NCBI GenBank assembly: GCA_051294375.1
Contig: JBJCIZ010000028.1
Coordinates: 1,749,479 to 1,813,478, forward strand
DNA from: Paraspadella gotoi
Lineage: Eukaryota; Chaetognatha
Direction of reading: 5' to 3'
Length of the DNA stretch: 64,000 nucleotides
Position numbers and translations under genes: made by a program. The notes beneath the pieces were generated by a model, which was given only the letters and a program-made list of their open reading frames with translations, made no database searches and was not told the origin of the DNA. Shown here one piece after another: positions 1 through 9,552 of the stretch (within the stretch, counting starts at the first letter, position 1; every line of letters begins with the position of its first letter).

Positions 1-235
1 TAGGATTAGGGATTAGGATTATGGATAGAAATTAATTATTAGGATTAATGATTAGGATTAGGATTAGGGATAGGATTAAGGATAGGGATTATGATTAGGG
101 ATTAGGATTAGGGATTAAGATTTGAATTAAAGATAGGGATTAGGATTATGGATTAAGATTAGTAATTAGGATTAGGGATAGGGATTAGGGATTATGGATT
201 AGGGTTACAGTTAGCTAATTAATGATTAAGGTTAG
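1..235. repeat. Telomere-like degenerate array
   Basis: The stretch is made of short units such as TTAGGG, TTAGGA and TTAGGGA mixed with ATTATGGA variants. It is too degenerate for an active telomere tract. The same kind of array recurs inside the window, so it looks like an interstitial or subtelomere-type satellite. It ends just before the stop codon of the heparanase-like gene. Confidence 0.8.
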
Positions 236-239
236 AGAT

Positions 240-1239
240 TTATATCAAGTATTTGGTTATAAGATTAGGTTTAAAATTAACTTCGGGGACAAAAAAAAAT
301 AGAAACCAGTCACTTTCAAAAAAGTACGCTGCCCTTCCTCTCCCTTGCTCTCCACACCCTTCACCTTCAAACCAAACCCCAACCCCTCTTCCACAACCCT
401 CCCCCCCGCAATTCCCTTCCTTCCACCCGCACGCCCGACTGCCAACCCCCTCCACAGCCCAAATCCCCAACGAAGTCTTCGGCATCTTCAAGGTCGGCCT
501 CCTTCTGCCGGAGAAGACGCGGACGACGGGTTCCAACGGCGGGAGGATGTCGTCGTCGTCGTCCTTTGGTTCCTCCTCCTCCTCATTCTTCAATCGCAGA
601 GTTCTTCCGTTGAGGAGAATCGACTTCGACCAAAGTTTATCCCGAGGAGATTGGAAAACGAAATCAGAAACTGTGAGGATTTTTTTGTCGTCGTTGTTGT
701 TCTTATTGTTGTTGTCGTTGAAAAATTTACTGTCGTAGCTGTTGATATGGCTCTTGTTCTGATTGTCATGATTTGTATTGCCAAAATCGTAGTTATGATT
801 ACTATTATTATTATTGTAGTTATTGCTATTGCTCGGAATATCCTTGTTCTTGCCGTGGACATTATTGTCGTAATGATTGTTGATATTGTTATTATAGTTG
901 TCATTGCTTTCATCAATATTATCATCCTCCCGTCCGTACAAAAACTTCAGCCCAACGATCGCCTCTTCCTCCAACAAATTCAACCCGTACACAACGATGA
1001 CTCCTTTCCTTCGTCCGCAATGAGCGTACAACCGAACTTTTCTTTCTTCCTCCTGCTTAACTCTCAAAACTTCTTTCCCAACCGTCCGCTTGAAAACCAC
1101 GGACACCCAATAATCCGGACGAGGTGTGTACTTTTCACTCCCTTCCAACAGTCCGTACTGTCCGTGCCAGAGGGTCTCTCGCGCCACGAGGCTGACGCCC
1201 AGCGCCGCCGCGGTGCCGAGCTCGTCGAGCCAGAGGAAC
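240..1239 (-). CDS. Heparanase-like last exon (C-terminal domain)
   Basis: The splice acceptor is at 1241-1240 and the first residues are FLWLDELGTAAALGVSLVAR, matching the heparanase FMWLDKLG region. The C-terminal beta-sandwich follows: PDYWVSVVFKRTVGKEVLRV, VRLYAHC, VYGLNLL, then SKSILLNGRTLRL and LPPLEP. Between the last two blocks sits a low-complexity insert of about 80 residues rich in Asn and Asp, encoded near 670-930 by AAT/GTT-type trinucleotides. The frame closes with TAA at 242-240. The final 70 residues are Gly/Glu-rich and match the family poorly, although a hydrophobic FFF segment near the end recalls the usual C-terminus. Confidence 0.8.
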
Positions 1240-1728
1240 CTGCGGATTGAAGGCGCCGAGTAGGTCGAAGACTACGATAAGTAACGGTAATGTAACAAAC
1301 CCGTCGACGAAGCGATCCGACAATCCGCAGGCGCCGCCGCCGGACGCCGAGGCCGTCTCGGTCAGCCAAACCGGCGTTCCCGGCGCCAGCGAGTCTCGGA
1401 CGCCGAGAACGCGCCGGATTCGTCCGCCGACGGTGTCCATGATGGAGGGAGAGAGGAATTGAGAGAGAGTGGCGTCTCGTCCGTGGAGAGAGTAATGATG
1501 GAAAGAGACGACGTCGACGGGGAGTAGTGGTGGCCATGCCCAGCGGTGGCGAGGCAGGAGAGATGGAAGCTGTCGGGCCTGACGCGGGTTTGAGCTTTAT
1601 TGAAGGATGATCGCGGGGGGAAGGTAGTAGTTTGAAGAGGGGCGGCGGAAGGGGGGGTGAAGATTAGGATGTATTAGTTTGGAAAGAGGTGGGAAGAAGA
1701 ACGTTCTCTTCTCTTTTTGGACAAACCG

Positions 1729-1798
<70 letters not shown>

Positions 1799-2414
1799 TT
1801 TCAAACTACGTCAATACTCAATCATTCAACAAAAACCATCAATCAATCAAATCAGATCGACGCATCTCTCCTCCTCTTTTCTTTCTCCCTCTCACAAACT
1901 TCTCTCGCTCTCCCCACCCTCTCTCCCCCTTTCTCCCTCTCACCTCGTTCCCTTCTTCCCCACTGGCCTTCGTGACGTCCGGCCCGATTAACTTGGCTCC
2001 TCTTACGATCTTGGGTTCCATTTAAAATTCCAGCCAGCTTCAAAAAAGTCACGCCGCCAGCTGGGACGCGTTCACGCGTTCTTCACGTGATGTCTGATAG
2101 GGCGGAGCGTGCAGACGTGAGGGTCGAAATTAAAAAAAATATATACAATTTTTTTAGAGCAGCTATTAAAAATATAAAAAAATATATTATTTTCAAATTA
2201 TACAAATCTAAATAAATTTTAAAGATAATACAATTTTTTGTCAAAAAAAAATTAAAATAAAAATAAAAATATATATTCTTTTTTTTAATAATTTTTAATC
2301 ATTTTCACCAAATTTCACATTTACTTACTCTCCTTCCCTTCCCTCACTTTCACCTGTCCTCAAATCTGACCCACTGTCCTTTACTCAATTCTTTGTTGGA
2401 AGCTCTCTCTCTCT

Positions 2415-2497
<83 letters not shown>

Positions 2498-2693
2498 TCT
2501 TTCTCTCCAAAGTCAATGAAAACAACTGAAAAGTTTGTGTGAATTTCAAATGCTGATGAAGACTCGAACCAAAGAGTCGAAACATTGTCCTTTATTAAAA
2601 ATAAATCGTTGTAACAAATTCAAAAACACTTTGTTTCCTCTAAATTATTTTGTGAAAGTGAATCCTCCGGCAAAAAGACACGAACACGAATTC

Positions 2694-2782
<89 letters not shown>

Positions 2783-4232
2783 CATTTTCGTTCCACTGTT
2801 AAAAAAAGAACCTCGCCTGTAATGATCCGGTTCGTGCGCCAACTGAAAATCCATCTTCCACCGCCGCAGCTCCGCGTAACCGCAGCCAGCGCCGCGGCGT
2901 TGCTCGCTTTTCCAGCTGCCGCCCCCCGTCCGCCGGAGAGCGTTGAGATTCGAAGATGAGCCGAAGTCCGGCGGCGTCGACGAACGAGTTGAGGGCGTCG
3001 AAGATGGCGGGAGAGAGGACGAAAGGGAGAGGAAGAGAATTGGAGTCGAGGGAGCGAATCTCTTTCTCCTTTTCTCCCTCTCTCTCTCCCTCTCTCTCTC
3101 CCTCTCTCTCTCNNNNNNNNNNNNNNNNNNNNNNNNNNNNNNNNNNNNNNNNNNNNNNNNNNNNNNNNNNNNNNNNNNNNNNNNNNNNNNNNNNNNNNNN
3201 NNNNNNNNNNNNNNNNNNNNNNNNNNNNNNNNNNNNNNNNNNNNNNNNNNNNNNNNNNNNNNNNNNNNNNNNNNNNNNNNNNGGAGATACCGGACGTCGT
3301 CGTCGGCGACTTCAGCATCATCATCGTCGTCGTCGTCGTCATCGTCGTCATCGTGTCCGAACGTGACAAAGTCGGCCTGGGTTGGAGCCAATCTATGTCA
3401 ATTTGATCAGATGTTTGATTTTATAAAACTATAAATGAAACTTTAGTTTTATATAGATTTTTCAGAAAACAAAACAATTTTTTTTTAAATACTGTAAATA
3501 CACCCTATATAAAAATTAATTTTTAAATATTGATTGAGAGATAATAAATTTAGATTTAGATTTTTAAGACCAGATCCAGGAGGCTGGTTAAAAGTTGACG
3601 CACAAACATTATATATTTCGATGATAAATGAGTCAAACTTTGAAACGTTTCTAAAAATCATCAATTTTTTAGTGATAAAAAACATTTTAGTTATAATTAT
3701 ATTTTTAATTAACTTTTCAACATAATCAGAAGTTGACAAAAACATTTTTTAAAAAATGTCTTTTATTTAGTAATATAATAATTTTAATCAGNNNNNNNNN
3801 NNNNNNNNNNNNNNNNNNNNNNNNNNNNNNNNNNNNNNNNNNNNNNNNNNNNNNNNNNNNNNNNNNNNNNNNNNNNNNNNNNNNNNNNNNNNNNNNNNNN
3901 NNNNNNNNNNNNNNNNNNNNNNNNNNNNNNNNNNNNNNNNNNNNNNNNNNNNNNNNTTAAAAATGTCTTTTATTTAGTAATATAATAATTTTAATCGGCA
4001 AATTACCCATAGTTTTAAAATATTTTTTCTCAAAAATAATATTTCAAAAACGATTATGATTTAACGAATTAACGAATCAGCATAAAACTTTGATCGGCTT
4101 TAGTTTACCTGCGTCCCGCCGACTCTTAAATAAGCCGGCGCCAATTCTTTCGTCAAACGCAGAAAGCGGCGCGATGAGAAGACGTCCAGCGGGGACGGTC
4201 TCACCGCGGTGCCGGGGTGGCGCGCGGTGCTG
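240..4232 (-). CDS. Heparanase-like glycosidase (GH79 family), multi-exon, 5' part missing
   Basis: Heparanases cleave heparan sulfate chains in the extracellular matrix or lysosome. Six exon pieces fall in the family's order on the minus strand: 4232(gap)-4109, 3376-3283(gap), about 3060-2812, about 2062-1944, 1569-1301 and 1239-240. They carry LAPAYLRVGGTQ then ADFVTF (family: [18 protein letters not shown]), LNALRRT and QLAHEPDHY (the NEP acid/base region), AKLIGPDV, VVSFHHYSLHGRDAT, PVWLTETASASGGGA (nucleophile Glu region), FLWLDELG, PDYWVSVVFKRTVG and SKSILLNGRTLRL. Phases agree at 4109/3376, 1944/1569 and 1301/1239; introns include one of 61 bp. The first exons and signal peptide are not found. 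Exons near 2950 and 2010 need a one-base shift, so this is either a pseudogene or carries assembly indels. Acidic and Asn-rich inserts are unusual. Family call is firm; HPSE versus HPSE2 is undecided. Confidence 0.85.
1301..1569 (-). CDS. Heparanase-like penultimate exon (nucleophile Glu)
   Basis: The exon runs from acceptor AG at 1571-1570 to donor GT at 1300-1299. Its frame gives VDVVSFHHYSLHGRDATLSQ and FLSPSIMDTV, then GTPVWLTETASASGGGACGL, closely tracking heparanase VTWHHYYLNGRTATREDFL and KKVWLGETSSAYGGGAPLLS. The Glu in the LTET block is the expected catalytic nucleophile. Phase 0 in and phase 2 out fit both neighbours, and the downstream intron (1300-1240) is only 61 bp. The first 20 or so residues of the exon do not align well. 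Confidence 0.85.
1725..1795. repeat. (CT)n microsatellite
   Basis: Near-perfect CT run inside an intron of the heparanase-like gene. Reading frames through it (poly Ser-Leu) are not genes. Confidence 0.95.
1944..2062 (-). CDS. Heparanase-like internal exon (GPDV motif), frameshifted
   Basis: The 3' part reads KIVRGAKLIGPDVTKAS, matching heparanase NAKLYGPDVGQPRRKTA, and ends at a GTGAGA donor in phase 0, which fits the next exon. The 5' part (TFLKLAGILNG) aligns to the family's DFIQLHKLL segment in a different frame, so there is a one-base shift near 2010. The acceptor after GTCCCAG is the best candidate start. Confidence 0.6.
2402..2502. repeat. (CT)n microsatellite cluster
   Basis: Several CT runs interrupted by single T or CC steps. 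A second cluster lies at 2697-2779. Confidence 0.95.
2540..2620 (+). ncRNA. Hammerhead-ribozyme-like motif 1
   Basis: CTGATGA lies at 2553-2559, then a 5-bp stem II (GACTC 2561-2565 with GAGTC 2574-2578, 8-base loop), then GAAAC at 2579-2583 and a possible GUC cleavage triplet at 2587-2589. All invariant core segments of a type I hammerhead are present in order. Stem III would be only about 3 bp, as in the short-stem hammerheads known from Penelope-like elements and retrozymes. Stem I pairing is weak. A tail of AATAAATCGTTGTAA follows, shared with the copy at 20.7 kb. Confidence 0.6.
2697..2779. repeat. (CT)n microsatellite
   Basis: CT run interrupted once by CG near 2740, just beyond the heparanase-like exon donor. 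Confidence 0.95.
2812..3060 (-). CDS. Heparanase-like internal exon with catalytic HEP motif, frameshifted
   Basis: FDALNSFVDAAGLRLIF aligns with family VDVLYTFANCSGLDLIF. After a one-base shift near 2950, LNALRRTGGGSWKSEQ continues as family LNALLRTADLQW, ending in DFQLAHEPDHY where the family has SWELGNEPNSF. The acid/base Glu is present but the normally conserved Asn before it is His here. Donor is GT at 2811 or, less likely, GC at 2816. The acceptor is not clear because a GA-rich tract and an N gap adjoin it. Confidence 0.65.
3113..3282. other. Assembly gap
   Basis: 170 N between a CT run and a heparanase-like exon fragment; it removes coding sequence. Confidence 1.
3283..3376 (-). CDS. 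Heparanase-like exon fragment (ADFVTF) with poly-Asp run
   Basis: Acceptor CAG sits at 3379-3377 and coding begins ADFVTFGHDD, which joins in frame to GGTQ of the exon ending at 4109 and matches family [10 protein letters not shown]. A run of about 12 Asp, encoded by GAC/GAT repeats, follows directly. The exon runs into the N gap at 3282. Confidence 0.75.
3733..3998. other. Gap with repeated flanks (3793-3956 N)
   Basis: The roughly 38 bases before the gap (ATGTCTTTTATTTAGTAATA onward) are repeated almost exactly after it. The gap therefore probably holds a false duplication or a negative overlap. Confidence 0.8.
4109..4232 (-). CDS. Heparanase-like exon (LAPAYLRVGGTQ)
   Basis: SSRRFLRLTKELAPAYLRVG followed by GTQ matches the start of the heparanase TIM barrel ([20 protein letters not shown]). 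The donor is CAG followed by GTAAAC at 4108-4103. Its 5' side is lost in the gap 4233-4359. The intron to the next exon is about 730 bp and contains a duplicated gap flank. Confidence 0.8.
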
Positions 4233-4359
4233 NNNNNNNNNNNNNNNNNNNNNNNNNNNNNNNNNNNNNNNNNNNNNNNNNNNNNNNNNNNNNNNNNNNN
4301 NNNNNNNNNNNNNNNNNNNNNNNNNNNNNNNNNNNNNNNNNNNNNNNNNNNNNNNNNNN
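4233..4359. other. Assembly gap
   Basis: 127 N followed by a GA microsatellite; it truncates the 5'-most heparanase-like exon seen. Confidence 1.
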
Positions 4360-4395
<36 letters not shown>

Positions 4396-4399
4396 CATA

Positions 4400-4860
4400 G
4401 AACTCTACGTAAACCCTGTTTTCAAAATATAAAGTCAATGCTCATAAATTATGGAAAGGGAAAACTAAATTGAAATTAAATAATACTTAATAGGCTAAGG
4501 TTGCTTTATAAATTATTGCTTCATTTATATATAACTCTTTGTTTTTTAAAGATTACCTCATGCAAAACTCTCGATGCGTCGATGACGAAGTCCAACGATT
4601 TTCCATCGACGACGACAAAGAAAATGGCGAAGATCGAAGCGACAAAATAAGCAGGACGTCGAAAGCACATTGTTCAAGTTCGATTTAACGCGAGTTTGTT
4701 TTTTAAAAAAATGTAGAATTATTAAAACTTCAAGCGAGAAAAATGGTCTCGGTACTATTTGCCAAAAGTGAACAATTTCCATTTCTTAATTTCGAAACTT
4801 CAAGCCCGTTCCATTACTGCTTTTTTGGGGTGTTTAAGAAGTTAGAGATAATCTTTTTTA
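4400..4860. other. No gene recognised
   Basis: AT-rich sequence with a GC-richer patch at 4560-4680. I see no supported exon, although earlier heparanase-like exons would be expected upstream in this direction. Confidence 0.5.
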
Positions 4861-4864
4861 GCCC

Positions 4865-5160
4865 ATTTAGCGCCTCATCCACAAACAGATTTGTTAAGTT
4901 GTGGATATGGTGCAAAGTGGGGCTGAAGAGTGTTATCCGCAACTTAACCACCTCTAGCAGTCATGGAACGGGTCGTGGGCTTTGAACCAGGCTTGAGGGT
5001 TTTCCAAGCCCCCAAGGCCAAGGTGGCTCACGGCCATCCTCACGTTTCCAGCAGGGTAGGTACAGGGTTAGGATTGAACCCAGTACCTAATAGTCATGAG
5101 CAGTTGGCTTAACTCAATGAGTCAGGGGGTCACGACTGAAGATGTCATGCTTATAGTCGG
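4865..5160 (-). repeat. tRNA-derived SINE copy
   Basis: Read on the minus strand, a tRNA-like head (GACTCATTGAGTTAAGCCAA as box A region, GGTTCAATCC as box B at 5082-5073) is followed by a body ending near CACTTTGCACC. The copy at 8.6 kb aligns over head and body (CTCATTGAGT, CTCATGA, AGGTAC, CAATCC, TACCTACC, ACTTTGCACC), which defines a family. Confidence 0.7.
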
Positions 5161-5284
5161 GGTCAACTTATGCAATACCCGACTACAAAGTTCAAATTAA
5201 AAAAAAAATCTGTGTTTGATTTTGACCACAATCCAATTTTGGCCGAAATTTTGGTGAAGAAAGAAAAATTCGAAAGATAAGGGT

Positions 5285-5345
5285 TTGTCTAGAAGAAGAG
5301 GAGGAGGAGGAAGAGCAGGAGGAGGAGGAGGAAGAAGACGTTCCG
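5285..5345. repeat. GAGGA/GAAGA-rich microsatellite
   Basis: Purine trinucleotide run, with a CT tract at 5498-5551 nearby. No coding support. Confidence 0.8.
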
Positions 5346-5863
5346 TAGCTGTTCTTCGGAATTTTAATCAAGAACTGGTTGTTCGCTATTTTCGTTCCGT
5401 AATTCTTTTTTTTTTGTTTTTTAAACCGAACGAAGTTTCGAATCAGAAATGAAGGAATGTAGAAGAGTTGAAACACAAAGTTTCTGAAGTCGTGGATCTC
5501 TCTCTCTCTCTCACTCTCTCTCTCTCTTTCCCTCTCTCTCTCTCTCTCTCTAAATTCATTTAGATTCATTAAGATTTTTAAAAATGTTTAATTTTTAAAA
5601 GTGAAAGAGGTTCGTTCATTTTTTTTTACATTCGTTCGTTCGTTCGTTCGTTATAAAAGACGTCAAAGGTGTTTTATGACACATCAGATTATTGTCTAAA
5701 CACATATTTTAAAACATTATCAAAGCCTAAAACTATAAACAAAAAGACTTCCATATATCAAAACAGTTCGCGTTTATTCCAACACTCGGACGTTTATATA
5801 ATTTCAGGGTTAAATCATATTCACGGTTAAACCATATACATGTATATATATTTAAAATATTAC

Positions 5864-6516
5864 TATAATAAAGTTACGTTAATACCCCCTTTCTCTCTCG
5901 AAAGTGACCCTTTCCAGCGCCGGGGACGTCTCATCCAGCGCCGTAGATCCTCTCCTCTGCATCGTATTCCCTTCGTCCGGGTCTGCACTCTGTCTTCCCA
6001 ACGCCGTTCATTAGCTGACCAATTCGCGGCGCCCGCCACCAACTCCGCACCGTAAAGGGAGAGCGCGGCGCCGAGGATCAGGGCCAAGGGATCCGGGCTG
6101 GCGCCGCCGGCGCCGCAATGTCCGCCGATTTTTTTGCAAAATTCGCAGTCGTCGACGCAGACGTTCAGTTTGGGTCCTTCGCCCGACGCTGGAGGGAGGA
6201 TGATCATTTGTTTCTTTTTCCTTATACCAGCCTCGTTTTCGAATCTCATTTACATATTTGATTCTCAAAGAATTAGTTTATAATATAAATCCAGGTTATG
6301 TGAGTGCCCTATACACATTACAAACATCAGATTTAAATGAAGGTGTAGCGCGAAAAAGAGAATGAGTAATGAATGATGAATGAGTAATGAATTGTTAATG
6401 AACGATCAATGAGTAATGAATGACGCAGAATGAATGAATGAATGAATGGATCAAAGATTTAGATGATTGGCCGATTAAGTGATTGATTGAGGGTTAATTA
6501 TTGAGTTATTACTAGT

Positions 6517-6608
<92 letters not shown>

Positions 6609-6819
6609 CCGATCGATTGATCTATTTCTCACCGTTTTTGGGAAATCCAAAGCAACATCCCTCGCCGAACTGAGCTCCCAGTTGAACGCAGAAAAAGTTT
6701 GACCGGCAGCTCTCCGGATACTCCGCCTTGAAATCTTCCGGATGTTCGGTCTTCTTCTTTTTTCCGGAAGAAACGACGAGAGTTAAAAAATAAATCACGA
6801 AGACTAAAAAAAACTTCAT
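5864..6819 (-). CDS. Small secreted Cys-rich protein, two exons, possible GPI anchor
   Basis: Exon 1 (6819-6633) starts with a signal peptide, MKFFLVFVIYFLTLVVSSG, then a Lys/Glu linker and C-x5-C-x10-CC. Its donor GTGAGA leaves phase 1. Exon 2 begins at 6188 after CTCCAG and continues in frame with ASGEGPKLNVCVDDCEFCKK and C-x6-C, giving eight cysteines in all. A hydrophobic stretch, PLALILGAALSLYGAELVAG, follows, as in a GPI-anchor or membrane tail. The frame stays open into an Arg-rich tail to about 5864, but the true end could be an unseen donor. The 444-bp intron holds the GATT microsatellite. The product would be extracellular. I do not recognise the Cys spacing, and a defensin-like or peptide-toxin-like fold is only a possibility. 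Confidence 0.6.
6510..6612. repeat. (GATT)n microsatellite
   Basis: About 23 near-perfect GATT units, within the intron of the Cys-rich gene, preceded by TGAATGAA-type repeats at 6360-6450. Confidence 0.95.
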
Positions 6820-7199
6820 CGAAAATATGAATTTTTTTTTTGTTAAGAGGATTAAAAAAAAATATATATAAAAATTATTATTCCGAAGCTAAAACTGAAG
6901 ATTTAAAAGGGAAAAGTAGAGCGAGAGAAACGAAGGTAATGAGCCAGTCGAGAGCGGGATCGAAAATTAAGTTATATTAGTAATATTATTACGATCGTTG
7001 ATTTGAACTAACTTATCAATTGCAGAAAACTAATTAACTACTGGGAAAAAAATATATTATGAATAGTTACGAGAAATGAAAACGAATTAGATAATTAACA
7101 AGATACGATGACTCTGTAAATTAATTTACTAGAACCGAGCGTTTTTAACGACTTGGCCAGATATAGCTAACAAAAATAGTGCGCAAAGTTGATGAGTTT

Positions 7200-7206
7200 C
7201 TATCTT

Positions 7207-7250
<44 letters not shown>

Positions 7251-7315
7251 ATCTTTCTATCTATCTATCTATATATCTATCTATCTATCTATCTATTTAT
7301 ATATTTATTTATCTT
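7200..7315. repeat. (ATCT)n microsatellite
   Basis: Two blocks of ATCT units interrupted by AATC and ATAT steps. Tyr/Ile/Ser-rich frames through it are not genes. Confidence 0.95.
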
Positions 7316-7509
7316 TTTGGCAATAGCTCTTTTTTCCTTTGTCCGTTATGAACAGTCTGCCTGTAGGTCGTTTCTCCCTCTCTCTCTCGTCTCCACCATC
7401 TCCTCCACGGTGCTTTCTCTCTCTCTGCTCAGCTTCTGTCCATCCTCTCTCTTTCCTCTCTCTCTCAGTTCGTCTCTCTCTCTCTCTCTCTCGCTCTCTC
7501 TAAACTCAC

Positions 7510-8492
7510 CCTTTCGATCCGGGAGCTTCCCACGATTGCGCCATGTACCGAAGTTAACGTCGGCGGCGAATACTTCCTTGGCGAATGCATTTGAGGCGGC
7601 CGGGTGGGCGTGGCCCTCGTTGGCCCAGCTGGGAATGGAGTCGTACATCTGTCAGGGTGGGAGAATTAAATAAGAATGGATCATTTGTTTTTTTATTAAA
7701 ACAGCCTCGCTTTCGAACCTCATTTGCATATAATATATTGGTTTTTATTGTTTACAAATAACGAATTTTTTTTTCTGTTTCCAAAAAAAAAACGGACGTA
7801 TTTTGACTCTCTGGTCGCGAGTCTTCATCAGCGTCCTTTTTAAACAAAGAAAATTGTTGTTTATAAAAATTTTTTAAAAACTTTGTTTTCTTTAAATTCC
7901 AAAGGTAATAAAAAGAAAACCAAAGCACAATATTTATTTTTGAAAATAATTTTGATTGCAAACGATGAAAACGATTCCACGGCGCAAAAAAAAACAAAAA
8001 AAACAAACAAGAACTCCAAGTTACATTTCCATATAAACTCAGTTCCTGCCAAGTATATATTAAATTAGTAGTATGTAGTTTTTAACAAATTTAGTCGTTT
8101 TAAGTTGTTATTGGATAACGCGTGTACCTGATACCGTTCGCACGTCTTTTTACGTTACTAACTGTTTTTGTGTTCATTATGGTTAATATGCATTTTAATG
8201 TTATTTATAATAAAAAAAAATTAAAATTTTAGTTTTCTTTTCATAATGCTTCTCTTCCTTTCCCCCCCTCTCTCCTCCTCCTTTCCTCGTCCTCTCTCTC
8301 CTCTCTCTCCTCTCTCGCTCTCCCTTCTCTCCCCCCTCCTCTCTCTCTCTCCCTCTCTCTCTCTCTCCCTCTCTCTCCATACCTGCTCCCTGATTGGCGC
8401 GACCGCCCTCCGCGCGTCGGCGAAAAAAGTTCTCAACGTCGACGAATTTCGGGTGAAGTCAAAAATTGAGGGCGGATGTGGGAGAGGGACGT
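7510..8492 (-). CDS. Two adjoining exons of an unrecognised minus-strand gene
   Basis: The exon at 8492-8383 has a strong polypyrimidine acceptor ending TCTCAAG and donor CAG/GTATGG. It encodes IFDFTRNSSTLRTFFADARR and AVAPIREQ, leaving phase 0. The exon at 7648-7510 follows acceptor CCCTGACAG with donor GTGAGTTT. It encodes MYDSIPSWANEGHAHPAASN, AFAKEVFAADVNFGTW and a basic tail. Phases match across the intron. GC content is higher than the surroundings. I do not recognise the family. Flanking exons were not found, and the gene cannot continue into the Cys-rich gene, which has its own start. Confidence 0.5.
7780..7870 (-). ncRNA. Hammerhead-ribozyme-like motif 4, decayed core
   Basis: On the minus strand CTGATGA (7831-7825) is followed by a 5-bp stem II (GACTC/GAGTC, loop GCGACCAGA). 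The following GAAA is AAAA, so the invariant G is lost. CGTC then gives a possible cleavage site. It resembles motif 1 in stem II sequence, so it looks like an inactive relative. Confidence 0.45.
8246..8380. repeat. CT-rich microsatellite tract
   Basis: Interrupted CT/CTC/CCT runs, which also supply the region just downstream of the 8383 splice donor. Confidence 0.9.
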
Positions 8493-8574
8493 CTTGAGAA
8501 AAAAAGAGGGAAGGTTGGGAAGGAAAAGAAAAGTTAAAGAGGTTACATGTTAGTCGGGCATTGTCCAAGTTATT

Positions 8575-8960
8575 CCCACTCATAAGCATGACTAGGGCTC
8601 ATTGAGTAAAAGCCATCAGCTCATGATCACTAGGTACCGTGCTCAATCCCAACCCGATACCTACCCCTCGGAAACCGCTTTGGGGGGGGGAGGCTGCAAA
8701 ACCCTAAAACCCTGGTTCCGAGATAAAGACATGTTCCATGCCTGCTACAGGGGTTACAGAAGTGACGAATCATCATCAAAATGGTCTGAAGATGACTATC
8801 TTGCAAGCACTTTGCACCCTCTAGCAGCCAGTGAACCGGTCTTGCGCTGAAAATTTTTCGAGGCACTCAAAGATGTTTGCAGCCATCCAAATGATTCCCG
8901 CAGGGTAGGGATTGAATCTGGGACTTCGTGGTCACGAGTTGATGACTTCAAAAGGGCCTA
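8575..8960. repeat. Two SINE copies head to head
   Basis: The plus-strand copy at 8595-8815 carries GGCTCATTGAGTAAAAGCCA and GCTCAATCC. A second copy in the opposite orientation (8815-8960) ends with GCAGGGTAGGGATTGAATCT and GGTCACGAGTTGATGACTT. Both align to the SINE at 4.9 kb. A further fragment lies at 9295-9400 (CCCCTCTAGCGGCCAC). Confidence 0.65.
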
Positions 8961-9009
8961 ATTTTCCAAGAACGCCACAACTTATGTTAAATTCGGAATA
9001 CGGTTAAAT

Positions 9010-9200
9010 TTTTTTTTAAATAAAGATTAGGTTTACAGGGATTAAGATTAGAGGGGTTAAGAGTAGAGGGTTTAAGGATTAGATTATGGATTAAGTCTAG
9101 GAACTTAGAAGAGGGTTCGAGATTTAGATTAGAGACTAACGTTTAGGGTTAGAAATTAAGGATACAAGCTCAGGGTTTAGCGTAAGGGTTAAAAAATATT
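9010..9200. repeat. Interstitial telomere-like array
   Basis: TTAGGG/TTAAGA/TTTAGGG variants follow AATTCGGAATACGGTTAAAT, the same leader that precedes the arrays at 17.07 and 17.82 kb. Confidence 0.75.
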
Positions 9201-9404
9201 TTATAAATTTTAAAAAATATATTTAGGTTGAAAATTAATATTTAAAAATAAATTCCGGGACAAACGACCAAAATGTAGATGACCATCTGCACTTTATTTT
9301 ACCCCCTCTAGCGGCCACAAGACAATTCCTGGGCTTTGCTAAGCAGTTTAAAGTTTAGGCTCTCTAAAGTCCCTCACCTTAAAAGGTTGATGACTTTGCT
9401 CAAG

Positions 9405-9488
9405 GGAAGAGAAGAAGAAGAAGAGAAGAAGAGAAGAAGATAAGAAGAGAAGAAGAAGAAGAAGAGAAGAAGAGAAGAAGATAAGAAT
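9405..9488. repeat. GAAGA-rich microsatellite
   Basis: AGAAGAGAAG-type purine repeats. Confidence 0.9.
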
Positions 9489-9552
9489 CTATATTTAGTA
9501 CAAGTGGGTTGTAACTAAGCAATATGAATACAAGCTACAAAAGAAAATTAAT

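Noticed and set aside
1-235. Start of the window as a chromosome end
   Set aside because: Units are too degenerate, and equal arrays occur internally in both orientations.
253-1250. Plus-strand frames opposite the heparanase-like exons
   Set aside because: The minus strand carries the family motifs; the plus frames are its shadow.
1679-2025. Poly Ser-Leu frames over CT runs, and similar frames at 2.4, 2.7, 44.6 and 59.8 kb
   Set aside because: Microsatellite translation; no splice or start context.
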